Assembly: GCA_018366195.1 (NCBI GenBank) | Contig: JAGZIN010000003.1 | Coordinates: forward strand, 62,001 to 126,000 | Source: Butyricicoccus pullicaecorum | Lineage (GTDB): Bacteria; Bacillota; Clostridia; Oscillospirales; Butyricicoccaceae | Direction: 5' to 3' | DNA length: 64,000 nucleotides | In this document: positions 9,574 to 18,405 of the stretch, one piece after another | How positions within the stretch are numbered: the first letter of the stretch is position 1 | How the letters are laid out: each line of letters starts with the position of its first letter | Translations under genes and position numbers: made by a program | The notes under the pieces: generated by a model | Databases searched by the model: none | Told to the model about the DNA's origin: nothing | Seen by the model: only the letters and a program-made list of their open reading frames with translations

Positions 9574-10160
9574 CAGCAACCGCCTCCACAGCAGCAATTT
9601 GCCAGACAGTTGCAGCAAAGCAGCTGTGCACAGCAATCGCAGGCGGTGAGTGTTGCCATCGGCCGATATCCCCCATAATTTGCACCCATATTGAGGTTGT
9701 TGAGCGCACTCTTATACTCCAGATTAGACGGGTCCATGGCGCACGCCTGCGTATAGCAGCGCTGCGCCTCATCATACCAGCCCTTTCGAAAATAAATGGT
9801 TCCCATAAGGAAATACCACTCTGCATCTCTGCCCGTCAGACGAGACAGCAGCTCTTCTGCCATAGCAAGATTACCCGATGTGATTGCGCTGCGTATCTTT
9901 CCATAAATCCCGCTGTTTGCTGTATTCTGCTGATACGCATTGTTGTTTTCGGTCTGCTGCGAAGATGTTTTTCCAGAGCGCTGATCCATAATCATGTCAT
10001 ACGCTTCGTTGATTTCCTTCATGCGCGCTTCTGCCAAATCAGCAAGCGGATTGTTTACATAGTTATCCGGATGATATTTGCGCGCCAGCTCACGGTATGC
10101 ACGCTTGACATCGTCATCACTGGTTTGAGGGGTGATACCCAATACTTTATAAGGATCCAT
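9573..10160 (-). CDS. J-domain protein with TPR-like repeats and a cysteine-rich tail
   Basis: The N-terminal J domain (DPYKVLGITP...ARKYHPDNY, HPD tripeptide present) should stimulate a DnaK-type chaperone. The middle part contains helical TPR-like repeats (GNLAMAEELLSRL, RDAEWYFLMGTIYFRKGWYDEAQRCY). The last 22 residues hold ten cysteines, ending NCCCGGGC. I start at the ATG at 10160 because a GGAGG lies 11 nt upstream; the ATG at 10178 has no such site. It overlaps the DUF5685 gene upstream by 14 bp and shares one base with the next gene. No G/F or canonical zinc-finger domain, so this is not DnaJ itself. The Cys tail could bind metal or be lipid modified; that is inference. Confidence 0.85.
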   Translation of the reverse strand: MDPYKVLGITPQTSDDDVKRAYRELARKYHPDNYVNNPLADLAEARMKEINEAYDMIMDQRSGKTSSQQTENNNAYQQNTANSGIYGKIRSAITSGNLAMAEELLSRLTGRDAEWYFLMGTIYFRKGWYDEAQRCYTQACAMDPSNLEYKSALNNLNMGANYGGYRPMATLTACDCCAQLLCCNCLANCCCGGGC

Positions 10161-11034
10161 GCGCTTGATGTCCTCCATTTACATGATAAGTTCCGTCCAG
10201 CACTTGCCGCGTAATCAGCGGCAGCCCCAGATCAATTATATTTTCAATCAGCCCTTTGTCCTGACAAAATGTAAGAAGCTGACAGGCATTGTGAATATCC
10301 AAAAGGGAGCGTTCCAGCGTGTGCTCCATGTGCGCCCGAACCGGTGCAAGGTCAGGCGTTTTCAGCGCAAAGCGCAGACGTACCGGATTGTATGAGCCAG
10401 TACGAAAATCGTCCTCCAAGTCTGCACAGGCATCTATCAGATAAAGCCAGCGCCCTGTATGATAAAACATCTGCTCCATCACACGACGTTCCAGCTCAGT
10501 ACTCTCCTGCGGCACCACCGCCTGCAAAATACGCGCAAACGTATCCGCTGTGCGGTCAAGAGAAGCGGACTGCTGTTGTTCCAGCACCAGAAGCTCGTCC
10601 AGACATTGCCGTATGATGGCGTCCAGCCTTGGCTGTACTGCACAGACCTTTTGATAGCTGCGGCGCGCGAGGCGTTCCAAGCAGCGGGCAAGCAGCCGTT
10701 TTGCACCGGATTCATCGTGCAGACTGTCCTGTATTTTATGATACGTCAACAGCACACTGATATCCGCGGTATAGGAAAGCATCGGAGATGATGCCGCCAC
10801 GGTTTTCTTTTTGATTGGACTGGCGATACAACGGCACTGTACAGTCTCTGCTTTTTCAGCGTACACTGCTTGCAGGACAAGTGCCAAAAAAGTCATATCA
10901 TAGCTCAAAAAAAAGGTTTGCAGCCGTCCATAGCGCCGCCGAATCTCATGACAAAGCCCACAATATACGATTTGAAAGCGCTCTACCTCGCGCACCTTCA
11001 ATTCCGATTTTACAGGACGGATAAAACCAAACAT
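10147..11034 (-). CDS. DUF5685 family protein
   Basis: 295 aa. It starts MFGFIRPVKSELKVREVE and continues with a YCGLCHEIRRRYG segment; these are the features I associate with DUF5685, a clostridial family of unknown function commonly found beside a J-domain protein. Cysteines at the N-terminus (YCGLC, QCRCIASP) may form a metal site. The C-terminal half is helical with no membrane segment. It is the first gene of the long minus-strand run, separated from rseC by a terminator, so it should have its own promoter in the AT-rich stretch 11041-11100; I see no strong -35/-10 pair there. Confidence 0.75.
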   Translation of the reverse strand: MFGFIRPVKSELKVREVERFQIVYCGLCHEIRRRYGRLQTFFLSYDMTFLALVLQAVYAEKAETVQCRCIASPIKKKTVAASSPMLSYTADISVLLTYHKIQDSLHDESGAKRLLARCLERLARRSYQKVCAVQPRLDAIIRQCLDELLVLEQQQSASLDRTADTFARILQAVVPQESTELERRVMEQMFYHTGRWLYLIDACADLEDDFRTGSYNPVRLRFALKTPDLAPVRAHMEHTLERSLLDIHNACQLLTFCQDKGLIENIIDLGLPLITRQVLDGTYHVNGGHQAHGSL

Positions 11035-11100
11035 CTTTCAGCTCCTTTGCCGCCTATTGATACAACATACCATATTCTTTATATTTTACAGGATATTCCG

Positions 11101-11134
11101 AAAAAAAACAAGACTGCCTGACAAAAGGCAGTCT
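11101..11134 (-). terminator. rho-independent terminator after rseC
   Basis: A 9-bp perfect stem, AGACTGCCT (11111-11119) with AGGCAGTCT (11126-11134) and a 6-nt loop. Read on the minus strand it is followed by a run of eight T (11101-11108). It separates the cdaA operon from the DUF5685-to-rsmB operon. Confidence 0.88.
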
Positions 11135-11161
11135 CTGTTTCAAAAATTTTTTAAAATCGTG

Positions 11162-11572
11162 TTATCCTCTTTTCACAATTTTGAATACAATCTCACCTGA
11201 CTTTTTCATTTGATGATTGCGGCGAATCGCAATCAAGATACCAATTACAAAGCCCGCCGCTCCTGCAAGAATGGAAATTCCCTCTGTCATACGCAGCGCT
11301 GCGCAAGCTCCATAAAATACAAAAAACAGAAGAAGCGGCATGGTATATACAACCGCAGCCATTCCCAAAATCTGCTTGCTGGAGCCTTCCACAGTCACAA
11401 CATCTCCCACATCAGCCTGTACCGGATTTTCCGCCACCGCCTGAATACGCTCCGTCGGAGCGCCACAACCTCCGCACTTTGCGCAGTCATGTCCGCAGGC
11501 TGATTGCCGCTGCACCTCAATTTCTGCATGCTGAGTATCTAAAATTTTTTTTACAATGGCTTTCTGCACCAT
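11162..11572 (-). CDS. SoxR-reducing system protein RseC family
   Basis: 136-aa membrane protein. An N-terminal cysteine-rich segment CGHDCAKCGGCGAP (about residues 27-40) precedes two hydrophobic helices (about 71-91 and 98-115), the layout of RseC/MucC. In E. coli RseC acts with the Rsx complex in SoxR reduction; in Clostridia the role is unclear but often linked to redox or Rnf-type systems. No Rnf genes are visible here. It follows the flavoprotein gene after 6 bp, so the two may share a redox function; that is inference. Confidence 0.85.
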   Translation of the reverse strand: MVQKAIVKKILDTQHAEIEVQRQSACGHDCAKCGGCGAPTERIQAVAENPVQADVGDVVTVEGSSKQILGMAAVVYTMPLLLFFVFYGACAALRMTEGISILAGAAGFVIGILIAIRRNHQMKKSGEIVFKIVKRG

Positions 11573-11578
11573 CTTGAA

Positions 11579-13165
11579 TCACTCCAATCGCTTAAATTCT
11601 TCCATAATACGGCAGGCAGCACGCATACCATCTACCGCCGCCGACATAATCCCCCCTGCATAGCCTGCACCTTCTCCACAAGGAATCAATCCGGCAACCG
11701 ACCGGCTGAACAAATCCTGTCCGCGTGTCATACGGACGGGAGAGGAGGTTCGAGTTTCGGGTGCTGTGAGCACTGCATCTCTCGCACCAAACGCACGCAG
11801 CTGTCTTGCAAACACGGTCAAACCAGTTTGCATCTGTTTGGCAACGAAACGCGGAAACAATTCATTCAGGTCACAAAACTGTGTTCCCATTGGATAAGTG
11901 GGCAGCACCTTGCCAAAGCGCCTGGAAGCGGTTCCGTCCAGAAAATCACCAACCAGCTGACATGGCGCTTCATAGCCTCCTGTTTTCTGGTAGGCAGCCT
12001 GTTCCAGCGCACGCTGGAAGGCAATTCCACCGAAAGGCGTACCGTCCGCGTAGTCTGTCGGCTCCACCGAAACAGCAATGGCTGCATTGGCATTGCTGCC
12101 GCTGCGCGCATGATAGCTCATGCCATTGGTCACAATGGTATCCGCCTCGCTCTGTGCTGCAACCACATGTCCTCCCGGACACATGCAAAACGAATAGCAG
12201 GCACGTCCATTGTCTCGATGGGACAGATTGTATTCCGCAGGAGGAAGTGCGTTATGTCCGGCATACCTGCCATAACGGGATTGGTCGATTGCTGCTTGCA
12301 GATGCTCAATTCTTGCGCCGACTGAAAATGGTTTGGGTTCGAAGAACACCCCTTGCTCATACAGGGTAAAAAAGGTATCGCGCGCACTGTGTCCCAAGGC
12401 AAAAATCGCACGCTCACAGCTGACAGGCTGTCCGTCCACCTCGACTGCGCAGAGTCTGCCCTGCTGCGTTTGTATCCCTGTAACCGGAGCGCGGAAGTGC
12501 ACCTCCCCGCCCCATTCTATGATTTGTTCACGCATTCTGCGCACAACGTCCTTCAGGATATCCGTTCCAATATGCGGCTTTGCCAAGCGCCGAATTTCTT
12601 CCGGTGCTCCATGTGCGGTAAAAATGCGTAAAATCTCATCACACAAGGGGTCGTTGATGCGCGTAGTCAGCTTTCCGTCAGAATAAGCGCCTGCGCCTCC
12701 CTCCCCAAACTGAATGTTGCTCTCACCATCGAACTGCCCCTGCTCCCAGAAAGCGCGCACCGCCGCATCGCGCTGTTCCATTGCATCTCCGCGTTCCAAG
12801 ACCATCGGTTGATATCCATATTTTGCCAAAAGATAGCCCGCAAACAAACCGGCAGGTCCCATGCCGACCACCACAGGACGATGAACAAGTGTTTTGTGTC
12901 CCAAAATCGGCGTAAATTCTCCGACCTGCTTATAACAGACAGAGGGCATTTGCAGCGCTGCTGCAAATGCCTCCTCCTCCACGATTCCATCTAGCAGGAC
13001 GGAATACACCCGGTCAATTTTTCCACGTCTGGCATCAATCGAAGTACGATATACCGATGCTGTGACGGTTTTGCTTTGTACATGACAGATTTGTTTCGCC
13101 TGTTCGATTGCCGCACCCTCTGGTTCGTCAAATGGCAGACGAATATTAGAAACAAGGATACTCAC
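11579..13165 (-). CDS. FAD-dependent dehydrogenase (COG2509 family)
   Basis: 528-aa flavoprotein of unknown substrate. An N-terminal ~85-aa region precedes the dinucleotide-binding motif VVVGMGPAGLFAGYLLAKYG (about residues 97-116). NIQFGEGGAGAYSDGKLTTR follows, and the C-terminal FAD loop is GEGAGYAGGIMSAAVDG. These three are hallmarks of the conserved 'FAD-dependent dehydrogenase' family widespread in Firmicutes. It overlaps cdaR by 4 bp, so it belongs to the cdaA-cdaR transcript. No physiological reaction is known to me for this family. Confidence 0.85.
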   Translation of the reverse strand: MSILVSNIRLPFDEPEGAAIEQAKQICHVQSKTVTASVYRTSIDARRGKIDRVYSVLLDGIVEEEAFAAALQMPSVCYKQVGEFTPILGHKTLVHRPVVVGMGPAGLFAGYLLAKYGYQPMVLERGDAMEQRDAAVRAFWEQGQFDGESNIQFGEGGAGAYSDGKLTTRINDPLCDEILRIFTAHGAPEEIRRLAKPHIGTDILKDVVRRMREQIIEWGGEVHFRAPVTGIQTQQGRLCAVEVDGQPVSCERAIFALGHSARDTFFTLYEQGVFFEPKPFSVGARIEHLQAAIDQSRYGRYAGHNALPPAEYNLSHRDNGRACYSFCMCPGGHVVAAQSEADTIVTNGMSYHARSGSNANAAIAVSVEPTDYADGTPFGGIAFQRALEQAAYQKTGGYEAPCQLVGDFLDGTASRRFGKVLPTYPMGTQFCDLNELFPRFVAKQMQTGLTVFARQLRAFGARDAVLTAPETRTSSPVRMTRGQDLFSRSVAGLIPCGEGAGYAGGIMSAAVDGMRAACRIMEEFKRLE

Positions 13166-14478
13166 TCTGCTTTCTGTTCCTCCACTGTATTTTGTGTTTG
13201 CTTGATTTCTACCTTGACCACGATTTCCTCCGGATTCAGTATCGTAAAGTTTTCCAAATCATCTGTTTCGATTTCGACTGGAATCTCAACAATACCAGGT
13301 CCGCGTTCCTCTGCATTGACAACCGCCTTGACCTTGAGACTGTCCGCAGTCAGCTTGGAAAGCGATGCGGTATCCGCCTGAATCCGCACAGTAATGGAAT
13401 TTGTGAGCAAGGTTGCGGTCAAATCCGGATTGGTTCCCGTATTTTCCAACGTAATATTGGAAATGGGGAATTCTCTTGTGGTCATGCCAACCGGCTTAAT
13501 GGTCACCTTTGCAGCAGCGGGCTGTCCAGGTACGCGGGTAATGCCAGCTGGCAGCGGAATCGGAATGACCTTTGGCGTGTTAGGCTCTACCGTGCCAAGC
13601 TCAATTTCACCCAGTCCCAGTTTGGTAAGGTTCGTAATCAGCGACTCCCCGCCATATACCAAAAGCTCCGCAGGCTCGATTTGTACCGATACAGAATCCT
13701 TAGTCAGCGTCTCAGAGCTGACAAGCTCTACGGTGAGCGGCAGTTTTGCCAGAACATAAACAGGAATCGTAACGCTCAGCTCATTCGGCGAGCACACAAT
13801 ATGTGTTTTGTCAATTTCCTCGTTGTTTTCACCCAAAAACTTAAAGGACGCCAAAACTGTTGTGGTCTTTTTCAACGCTCCGGAATTTTCTTCCGGAATG
13901 ACGGCAACCGCTTTTTTCACACGGCTCACAACCGAGCCAGGTCCTGTAATGGTCACTTTTTCCTTGGACGTTACCGGCTCCTCATAAAGATATCCGGAAG
14001 GTGCTTTGCCCTCCATCTGGATAGAAACCGGAATTTCTTTGGTCACAATGGTATCAACAACCACCTGAAACGAAACTGGAGACGCAATTTCCGGCGGATT
14101 GATGCTCTGTGACTGATTGCCTAAAATGCGCAGGCTATAATCAGAGGAGCCATCTGATGTATTGATGGTATAGGTTCCCGGGTTTTTGAATTTGGAAACG
14201 TCTACGGTCACCTGAATATCATCTGCACGCAGCGAGCTCAGCGCGGCATAGGGACCGGATACCCGCACATTGACTGTTTGTTCATGTCCTTCAATGATGC
14301 GCAGCTCAGACTCATCTTCCAGCAAATCTTCATTTTTGTAGATAACCGGAATGTTGGAAATGATATTTTCACGCAAAACACTTTCGTTATTGACAACCAC
14401 CACAATCCAAAGCGCAATGGCCATCAAAATTGCCAGCACCTTGCGAGGGACATCATGCTCTTCTAAGAACTTTTTCAT
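13162..14478 (-). CDS. cdaR: CdaR/YbbR-domain regulator of diadenylate cyclase
   Basis: Membrane-anchored extracytoplasmic partner that modulates CdaA. 438 aa: a short cytoplasmic N-terminus, one membrane helix at about residues 15-30 (VLAILMAIALWIVVVVN), then successive beta-rich YbbR repeats (about 45-420) with VNVRVSGP, VTITGP and VTIKPVG type strands. It ends in a short charged tail. It overlaps cdaA by 4 bp upstream and the flavoprotein gene by 4 bp downstream. In many Firmicutes glmM follows cdaR; here it does not. Confidence 0.93.
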   Translation of the reverse strand: MKKFLEEHDVPRKVLAILMAIALWIVVVVNNESVLRENIISNIPVIYKNEDLLEDESELRIIEGHEQTVNVRVSGPYAALSSLRADDIQVTVDVSKFKNPGTYTINTSDGSSDYSLRILGNQSQSINPPEIASPVSFQVVVDTIVTKEIPVSIQMEGKAPSGYLYEEPVTSKEKVTITGPGSVVSRVKKAVAVIPEENSGALKKTTTVLASFKFLGENNEEIDKTHIVCSPNELSVTIPVYVLAKLPLTVELVSSETLTKDSVSVQIEPAELLVYGGESLITNLTKLGLGEIELGTVEPNTPKVIPIPLPAGITRVPGQPAAAKVTIKPVGMTTREFPISNITLENTGTNPDLTATLLTNSITVRIQADTASLSKLTADSLKVKAVVNAEERGPGIVEIPVEIETDDLENFTILNPEEIVVKVEIKQTQNTVEEQKAE

Positions 14479-15356
14479 TTTGATTTGCCCTTCCTTTCTG
14501 CATCATTCCTTGGTTTGCGCTGCAGAAAGCCTTTTCGTTTTTGGGGCGTCTCTGTTTTTTCTTCCGGTGTCAGCTCTGCGACCAAAATTTTACGCAGGGT
14601 TTCCGGAGAAAGATGCCGCTTGAGCATTCCGCCAATGGCAACCGAAATCGCACCGGTTTCCTCAGATACCACAACCAGCACAGCATCGGATACCTCGCTC
14701 ATGCCAACGGCTGCACGGTGGCGGGTACCAAGGTCACGGGAAAGGGTCTGATTGCCTGAAAGCGGCAGCACACAGCCGGCAGAGAACAGGCGGCCTTCCC
14801 GCACAACCAGTGCACCATCATGCAGCGGTGAGTTGTGAAAGAAAATATTCTTGATGAGCTCAGCAGATGGTTCTGCATCAATGCGAGTACCTGTATTGAT
14901 GATTTCGCTGATACGCTCCTGACGTTCGAATACCATGAGGGCGCCGGTTCGTGTCCAGCTCATCGACTCACAGGCAAGCACAGTCTGATTGATACATTGG
15001 TCAATCGCGACAATATCCACCTCTGTACCTGTTAAAAATTTGCGCAGCTGTCCCTGCCCCTTGCCGAGCTGTTCGAGCATACGGCGCAGCTCCGGCTGAA
15101 ATACGATTGCCAAAAACAGTGCGCCAAATGAAAATACCTGCCGCAAAATCCATGAAACCGTATTCAGTTGTAGATTTTCAGCCACGATTTGTGTAATAAA
15201 GATAATCAATATGCCTTTTGCAAGGCGCATTGCACTTGTATCCTTCAAAAGCTTCATGCCACGATAAATGACATAAGCCATAATTCCCATATCAATGACA
15301 TCTTGAATGGATATCAGCTGTATACTGCGCATTAAAATACGGAGTGCATCTGCCAT
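14475..15356 (-). CDS. cdaA: diadenylate cyclase CdaA
   Basis: Makes cyclic di-AMP from two ATP at the membrane; c-di-AMP controls potassium and osmolyte uptake and cell wall homeostasis. 293 aa. Membrane helices occupy about residues 18-80. The DAC domain carries the two signature motifs, DGALVV and RHRAAVG. A long basic tail rich in Lys/Arg/Glu follows (EKTETPQKRKGFLQRKPRN). First gene of the operon with cdaR, a flavoprotein and rseC. The ribosome binding site is AGGTG 9 nt upstream of the ATG. Confidence 0.95.
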   Translation of the reverse strand: MADALRILMRSIQLISIQDVIDMGIMAYVIYRGMKLLKDTSAMRLAKGILIIFITQIVAENLQLNTVSWILRQVFSFGALFLAIVFQPELRRMLEQLGKGQGQLRKFLTGTEVDIVAIDQCINQTVLACESMSWTRTGALMVFERQERISEIINTGTRIDAEPSAELIKNIFFHNSPLHDGALVVREGRLFSAGCVLPLSGNQTLSRDLGTRHRAAVGMSEVSDAVLVVVSEETGAISVAIGGMLKRHLSPETLRKILVAELTPEEKTETPQKRKGFLQRKPRNDAERKGKSK

Positions 15357-15550
15357 ATATTATAACACCTAGATTCTCATTCCACCGAGCGGTTTCGTCA
15401 TCAAAAGGGCTGCCATCTGCGAAGGATATCGCACAGACACCGTCAAAAAAACGATTGCCAGAACCGTGAGGAAACCATCTCATTTTTTTGCATAATACAA
15501 ATTTATTTTAACACATTCCAGTTCTGATGTGAATAGTGTTTTCATATTTT

Positions 15551-16672
15551 TCAAAGGGTTTCTGCAATTTCCCGCAAACAAGAAACGGTTTCCTGCAGCT
15601 CCTCCACAGTGTTATAAATCCCCAAAGAAAAACGCACGGTTCCGGTTTGTTCTGTTCCGGCGGTTCTGTGTGCACACGGTGCGCAGTGCAAACCTGCCCG
15701 CACGCAGATATCCCGCTCGGCAAGTGCCTGCGCAATGCACTCCGAAGGTATCTTGGGTATCCGTGCGGATACCACAGCACTCTGGTCATGAGCCGAGGCA
15801 AATACCTCAAGACGCGGAATCGTGCCAAGCCCACGAACAAGCTCCTGCCGCAAGTTCTCCTCCCGCCTGCGAATTTCTTCGGTTCCCATGGCAAGTACAA
15901 AGCGCATTGCCGCGTCCAGTCCGGCAATCCCGGGAATATTGGGTGTTCCGCTCTCCAGCCGGTCCGGAAAAAATGCAGGCTGTGCGAGGTCTTCTGATAC
16001 ACTCCCCGTCCCTCCCTGTAAAAGAGGGCGCGGGTTGGTATCCGGTGCCAAAAGCAAAAGTCCGGTTCCCTGCGGTCCAAGCAGCCCCTTATGTCCAGGC
16101 ATACAGATTGCAATGACAGACGGCAAAAACGAGAGTTCCAGCACCCCTGCGGATTGCGAGGCATCTACAATCATAGGAATTCCATAACGCTGCAAGAGTG
16201 CGTCCAGCGCTTTGAGCGGAACAATGCTGCCGAATACATTGGAAACATGGTTGATGATAAAAAGTTCTGCCCCTTGACGAATTGCCTGCTCTGCCTTGCA
16301 AAGAAAATCATCACAATCAAACAGGCGACTTTCTATCCGATGTACGGGACAGCCCAAATCATGCAGCGGACGCAAAACCGAATTGTGTTCATATCCGCTG
16401 ACCACCACTTTGGTCGTATTGTGACACAGTCCATGAATGGCAAGATTTAACGCGTGGGTTGCATTCATTGTAAAAATCACGCGACTGGGGTCACGCATTG
16501 AAAATAGTTTCGCGGCAGTCTCCCGACAAGCGTATACCATTTCTCCCGCCCGAACGGCTGCACGATGCCCACTTCGCCCATAGCCTGCACAAGTTCTCAT
16601 GGCTTCTTCCATGGAAGCAATCACCGCAGGCGGCTTTTGCAGCGAAGTCGCTGCCTGATCGAGATATATCAT
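15551..16672 (-). CDS. cysteine desulfurase-like class V aminotransferase
   Basis: PLP enzyme that takes sulfur (or selenium) from cysteine and hands it on. From the ATG at 16672 it is 373 aa and begins MIYLDQAATSLQKPP, the SufS/NifS-like start; AAGGAGG lies just upstream. The longer reading frame (start 16783) would run through the preceding gene and is rejected. The PLP lysine lies in MPGHKGLLGPQGTG, and a persulfide-type cysteine in VRAGLHCAPCAHR. The ATG overlaps the DUF3343 stop (ATGA). There is no iscU or suf gene nearby, so this is probably not the main Fe-S desulfurase; thiolation or selenium delivery through the DUF3343 partner is an inference. Confidence 0.88.
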   Translation of the reverse strand: MIYLDQAATSLQKPPAVIASMEEAMRTCAGYGRSGHRAAVRAGEMVYACRETAAKLFSMRDPSRVIFTMNATHALNLAIHGLCHNTTKVVVSGYEHNSVLRPLHDLGCPVHRIESRLFDCDDFLCKAEQAIRQGAELFIINHVSNVFGSIVPLKALDALLQRYGIPMIVDASQSAGVLELSFLPSVIAICMPGHKGLLGPQGTGLLLLAPDTNPRPLLQGGTGSVSEDLAQPAFFPDRLESGTPNIPGIAGLDAAMRFVLAMGTEEIRRREENLRQELVRGLGTIPRLEVFASAHDQSAVVSARIPKIPSECIAQALAERDICVRAGLHCAPCAHRTAGTEQTGTVRFSLGIYNTVEELQETVSCLREIAETL

Positions 16673-16899
16673 ATCCGCCCTCCTTCCGCATCTAGCCATG
16701 CACACGGAGCAATCCCATATCTTCGCAAAATCTGCTCCGCTTTTGTATGTGCTTCCCATTGCACTGCAACAGCCCATGCACAAGAATCCTGTCCCGGTAC
16801 ACGCGGCGGCTTACCCAAGTGCCCAATCACACCATTTTCTGCAAGCAGCTTTCGGCACTGTATTGCCTGTGTTTGCCCATGAAATACAATCCAAACCAT
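16669..16899 (-). CDS. DUF3343 family putative sulfur/selenium carrier-like protein
   Basis: 76 aa, MVWIVFHGQTQAIQCRKLLAENGV, then GKPPRVPGQDSCAWAVAV. The layout (N-terminal FxxxxxAxxxExxL-type helix, then PR.....CGxAL-like Cys motif) matches DUF3343, small proteins proposed to carry persulfide or selenium and often found beside cysteine desulfurases or YedF. The single Cys in QDSCAWAV is the likely carrier residue; a second Cys (CRKLL) is in the first helix. Translational coupling to the desulfurase by ATGA strongly supports partnership. Carrier function is inference. Confidence 0.78.
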   Translation of the reverse strand: MVWIVFHGQTQAIQCRKLLAENGVIGHLGKPPRVPGQDSCAWAVAVQWEAHTKAEQILRRYGIAPCAWLDAEGGRI

Positions 16900-17072
16900 G
16901 TGAAAACACCCTCCTAAGAAACAAATAGATACCTTATCCTATGCCGCACACAGACGACTTGCCAAGGATTTTACCATACCATGCCGCATGTTCCGCCATT
17001 TCTTCTCATATACTGATGCGGTACAGCGCTTTATATTGACCCAATCAGCGGGCATCGAAAGGAGGTTTTCCC

Positions 17073-17780
17073 ATGTATCGCAAACCCAAGCGTTCCAAAT
17101 TTCATCTGCGTGACCACATTTTTTTCGTGTTTGCACTGTTGTTTTTATGTGCATCTCTGCTGCGTACCATGCCTGCAATATCCAAACTCCAACAGACTGT
17201 GCAGACCTTTCTTTCCGGCAAGCTTTCCTTCGAAGAAACGGTGCAGGCAGTCGGCTCATTCCCCAGCACCGAGTCACAGGCGTGTTTCGAAGCGCCTCAA
17301 ACCGAATCCTCCCTTCCCCCTGAGACGCTCGCCGCAACTGCGGCGGGCGTTTTTCCGAGTGATATTGACCCATTTATTCCAAGCAGCCATGCCTTCTATC
17401 CGTCTCCGCTGGCAGACGCTGTATGTGTTTCCCCTTTTGGTCTGCGCAAACACCCCATTTCCGGCAAGCAAAAGCTGCATAAGGGCATAGATTTCGCAGC
17501 TCCCGAAGGAGAACCCATTTACGCCCTGTCAGATGGCATCATACGCACCGCTGCCGAAAGCAGCAGCTATGGCAACTATATTATACTGGAACATGCAGAT
17601 GGTCTGTGTTCCCTCTATGCCCACTGTAAAAAGTTGCTTGTACGAACCGGAAGTCCCGTCAAGGCAGGACAAACCATTGCACAGGTTGGCGAAACCGGAG
17701 CAGCAACGGGTGCACATCTGCATCTGGAGCTTTGGCGTGCCGGAAAATTACTCAATCCGGAGGATTATATTGCACTATGA
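17073..17780 (+). CDS. spoIVFA: M23/LytM-domain membrane protein, SpoIVFA-like
   Basis: 235 aa with one membrane helix (about residues 14-31, FFVFALLFLCASLLR), a Ser/Pro-rich linker and a C-terminal LytM domain. The domain keeps the M23 zinc residues: KLHKGIDFAAP (HxxxD) and HLHLELW (HxH). SpoIVFA of B. subtilis has this architecture and holds the sigma-K protease SpoIVFB in check. Here the next gene, overlapping by 4 bp, encodes a SpoIVFB-like protease, which makes the assignment likely. The ribosome binding site is GGAGG, 7 nt from the ATG. With intact metal ligands it could instead be an active endopeptidase. Confidence 0.78.
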   Translation: MYRKPKRSKFHLRDHIFFVFALLFLCASLLRTMPAISKLQQTVQTFLSGKLSFEETVQAVGSFPSTESQACFEAPQTESSLPPETLAATAAGVFPSDIDPFIPSSHAFYPSPLADAVCVSPFGLRKHPISGKQKLHKGIDFAAPEGEPIYALSDGIIRTAAESSSYGNYIILEHADGLCSLYAHCKKLLVRTGSPVKAGQTIAQVGETGAATGAHLHLELWRAGKLLNPEDYIAL

Positions 17781-18343
17781 TAACACGGTTTCATATTGAA
17801 GATTCATTCTGGTGTATGCTTGCGTTGCTGATTTTTCTGGATACCGATGGCATGACTCCCATTTTTCTGTTTTCCGCTGCAGTGCATGAACTGGGACACC
17901 TCATCATGGTATTGCTCTGCGGCGGCAGCATCACCAGTTTCCGGCTGTCCGCTGCCGGCGGTATGCTGCGCTATCGGCTCGCCTGTCATACCCGTCGAAA
18001 GGACTTCCTGATTGCGGCAGCGGGACCCGCTGCTGGACTGCTGTTTTCCCTAATCTGCGGACTCTTTGGTTTTTCTCTGCTGGCAGGGGCAGGAATCCTG
18101 CTCAATGGTTTTAATCTTCTTCCCGTTCCCCCACTGGACGGAGGACAAATGCTGGAATGTATTTTTGAGCGCTCTCACCCGCTTGTGCATGTACTCATAC
18201 AATTCAGCCTTGTCATGCTGTTCACTCTTGGAATTTATGCCGGTATCCAGCAAAATGGCTGGGGACTTTGTCTCATTGCAGTCCTTCTTGTCGCAGAGCG
18301 TCTGCCAGACTTGCAATCTGCCTGTAAACACGGTAAAATGTAA
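17777..18343 (+). CDS. spoIVFB: site-2-type intramembrane metalloprotease, SpoIVFB-like
   Basis: 188-aa polytopic membrane protease of the M50 family. The zinc motif HELGH is at about residues 36-40 (AAVHELGHLIMV), and the third ligand lies in the conserved NLLPVPPLDGGQ (NPDG-like motif). Start is the ATG overlapping the upstream stop (ATGA); the longer frame from 17732 would sit inside spoIVFA. In B. subtilis SpoIVFB cleaves pro-sigma-K in the mother cell during sporulation. The pairing with an M23 SpoIVFA-like gene and the spoIIIA locus in the same window fit that role. Shorter than Bacillus SpoIVFB (about 290 aa) because there is no C-terminal CBS domain. Confidence 0.82.
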   Translation: MITRFHIEDSFWCMLALLIFLDTDGMTPIFLFSAAVHELGHLIMVLLCGGSITSFRLSAAGGMLRYRLACHTRRKDFLIAAAGPAAGLLFSLICGLFGFSLLAGAGILLNGFNLLPVPPLDGGQMLECIFERSHPLVHVLIQFSLVMLFTLGIYAGIQQNGWGLCLIAVLLVAERLPDLQSACKHGKM

Positions 18344-18405
18344 GGCAGCAAATTTCATTTGGGCATATTGGAAAACGATATGATCTGTTTCAGGAGGTCA
18401 CCAGA

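Noticed and set aside
13192..14112. 306-codon plus-strand frame opposite cdaR
   Set aside because: cdaR is well supported by its operon overlaps; the antisense frame has no ribosome binding site or family likeness.
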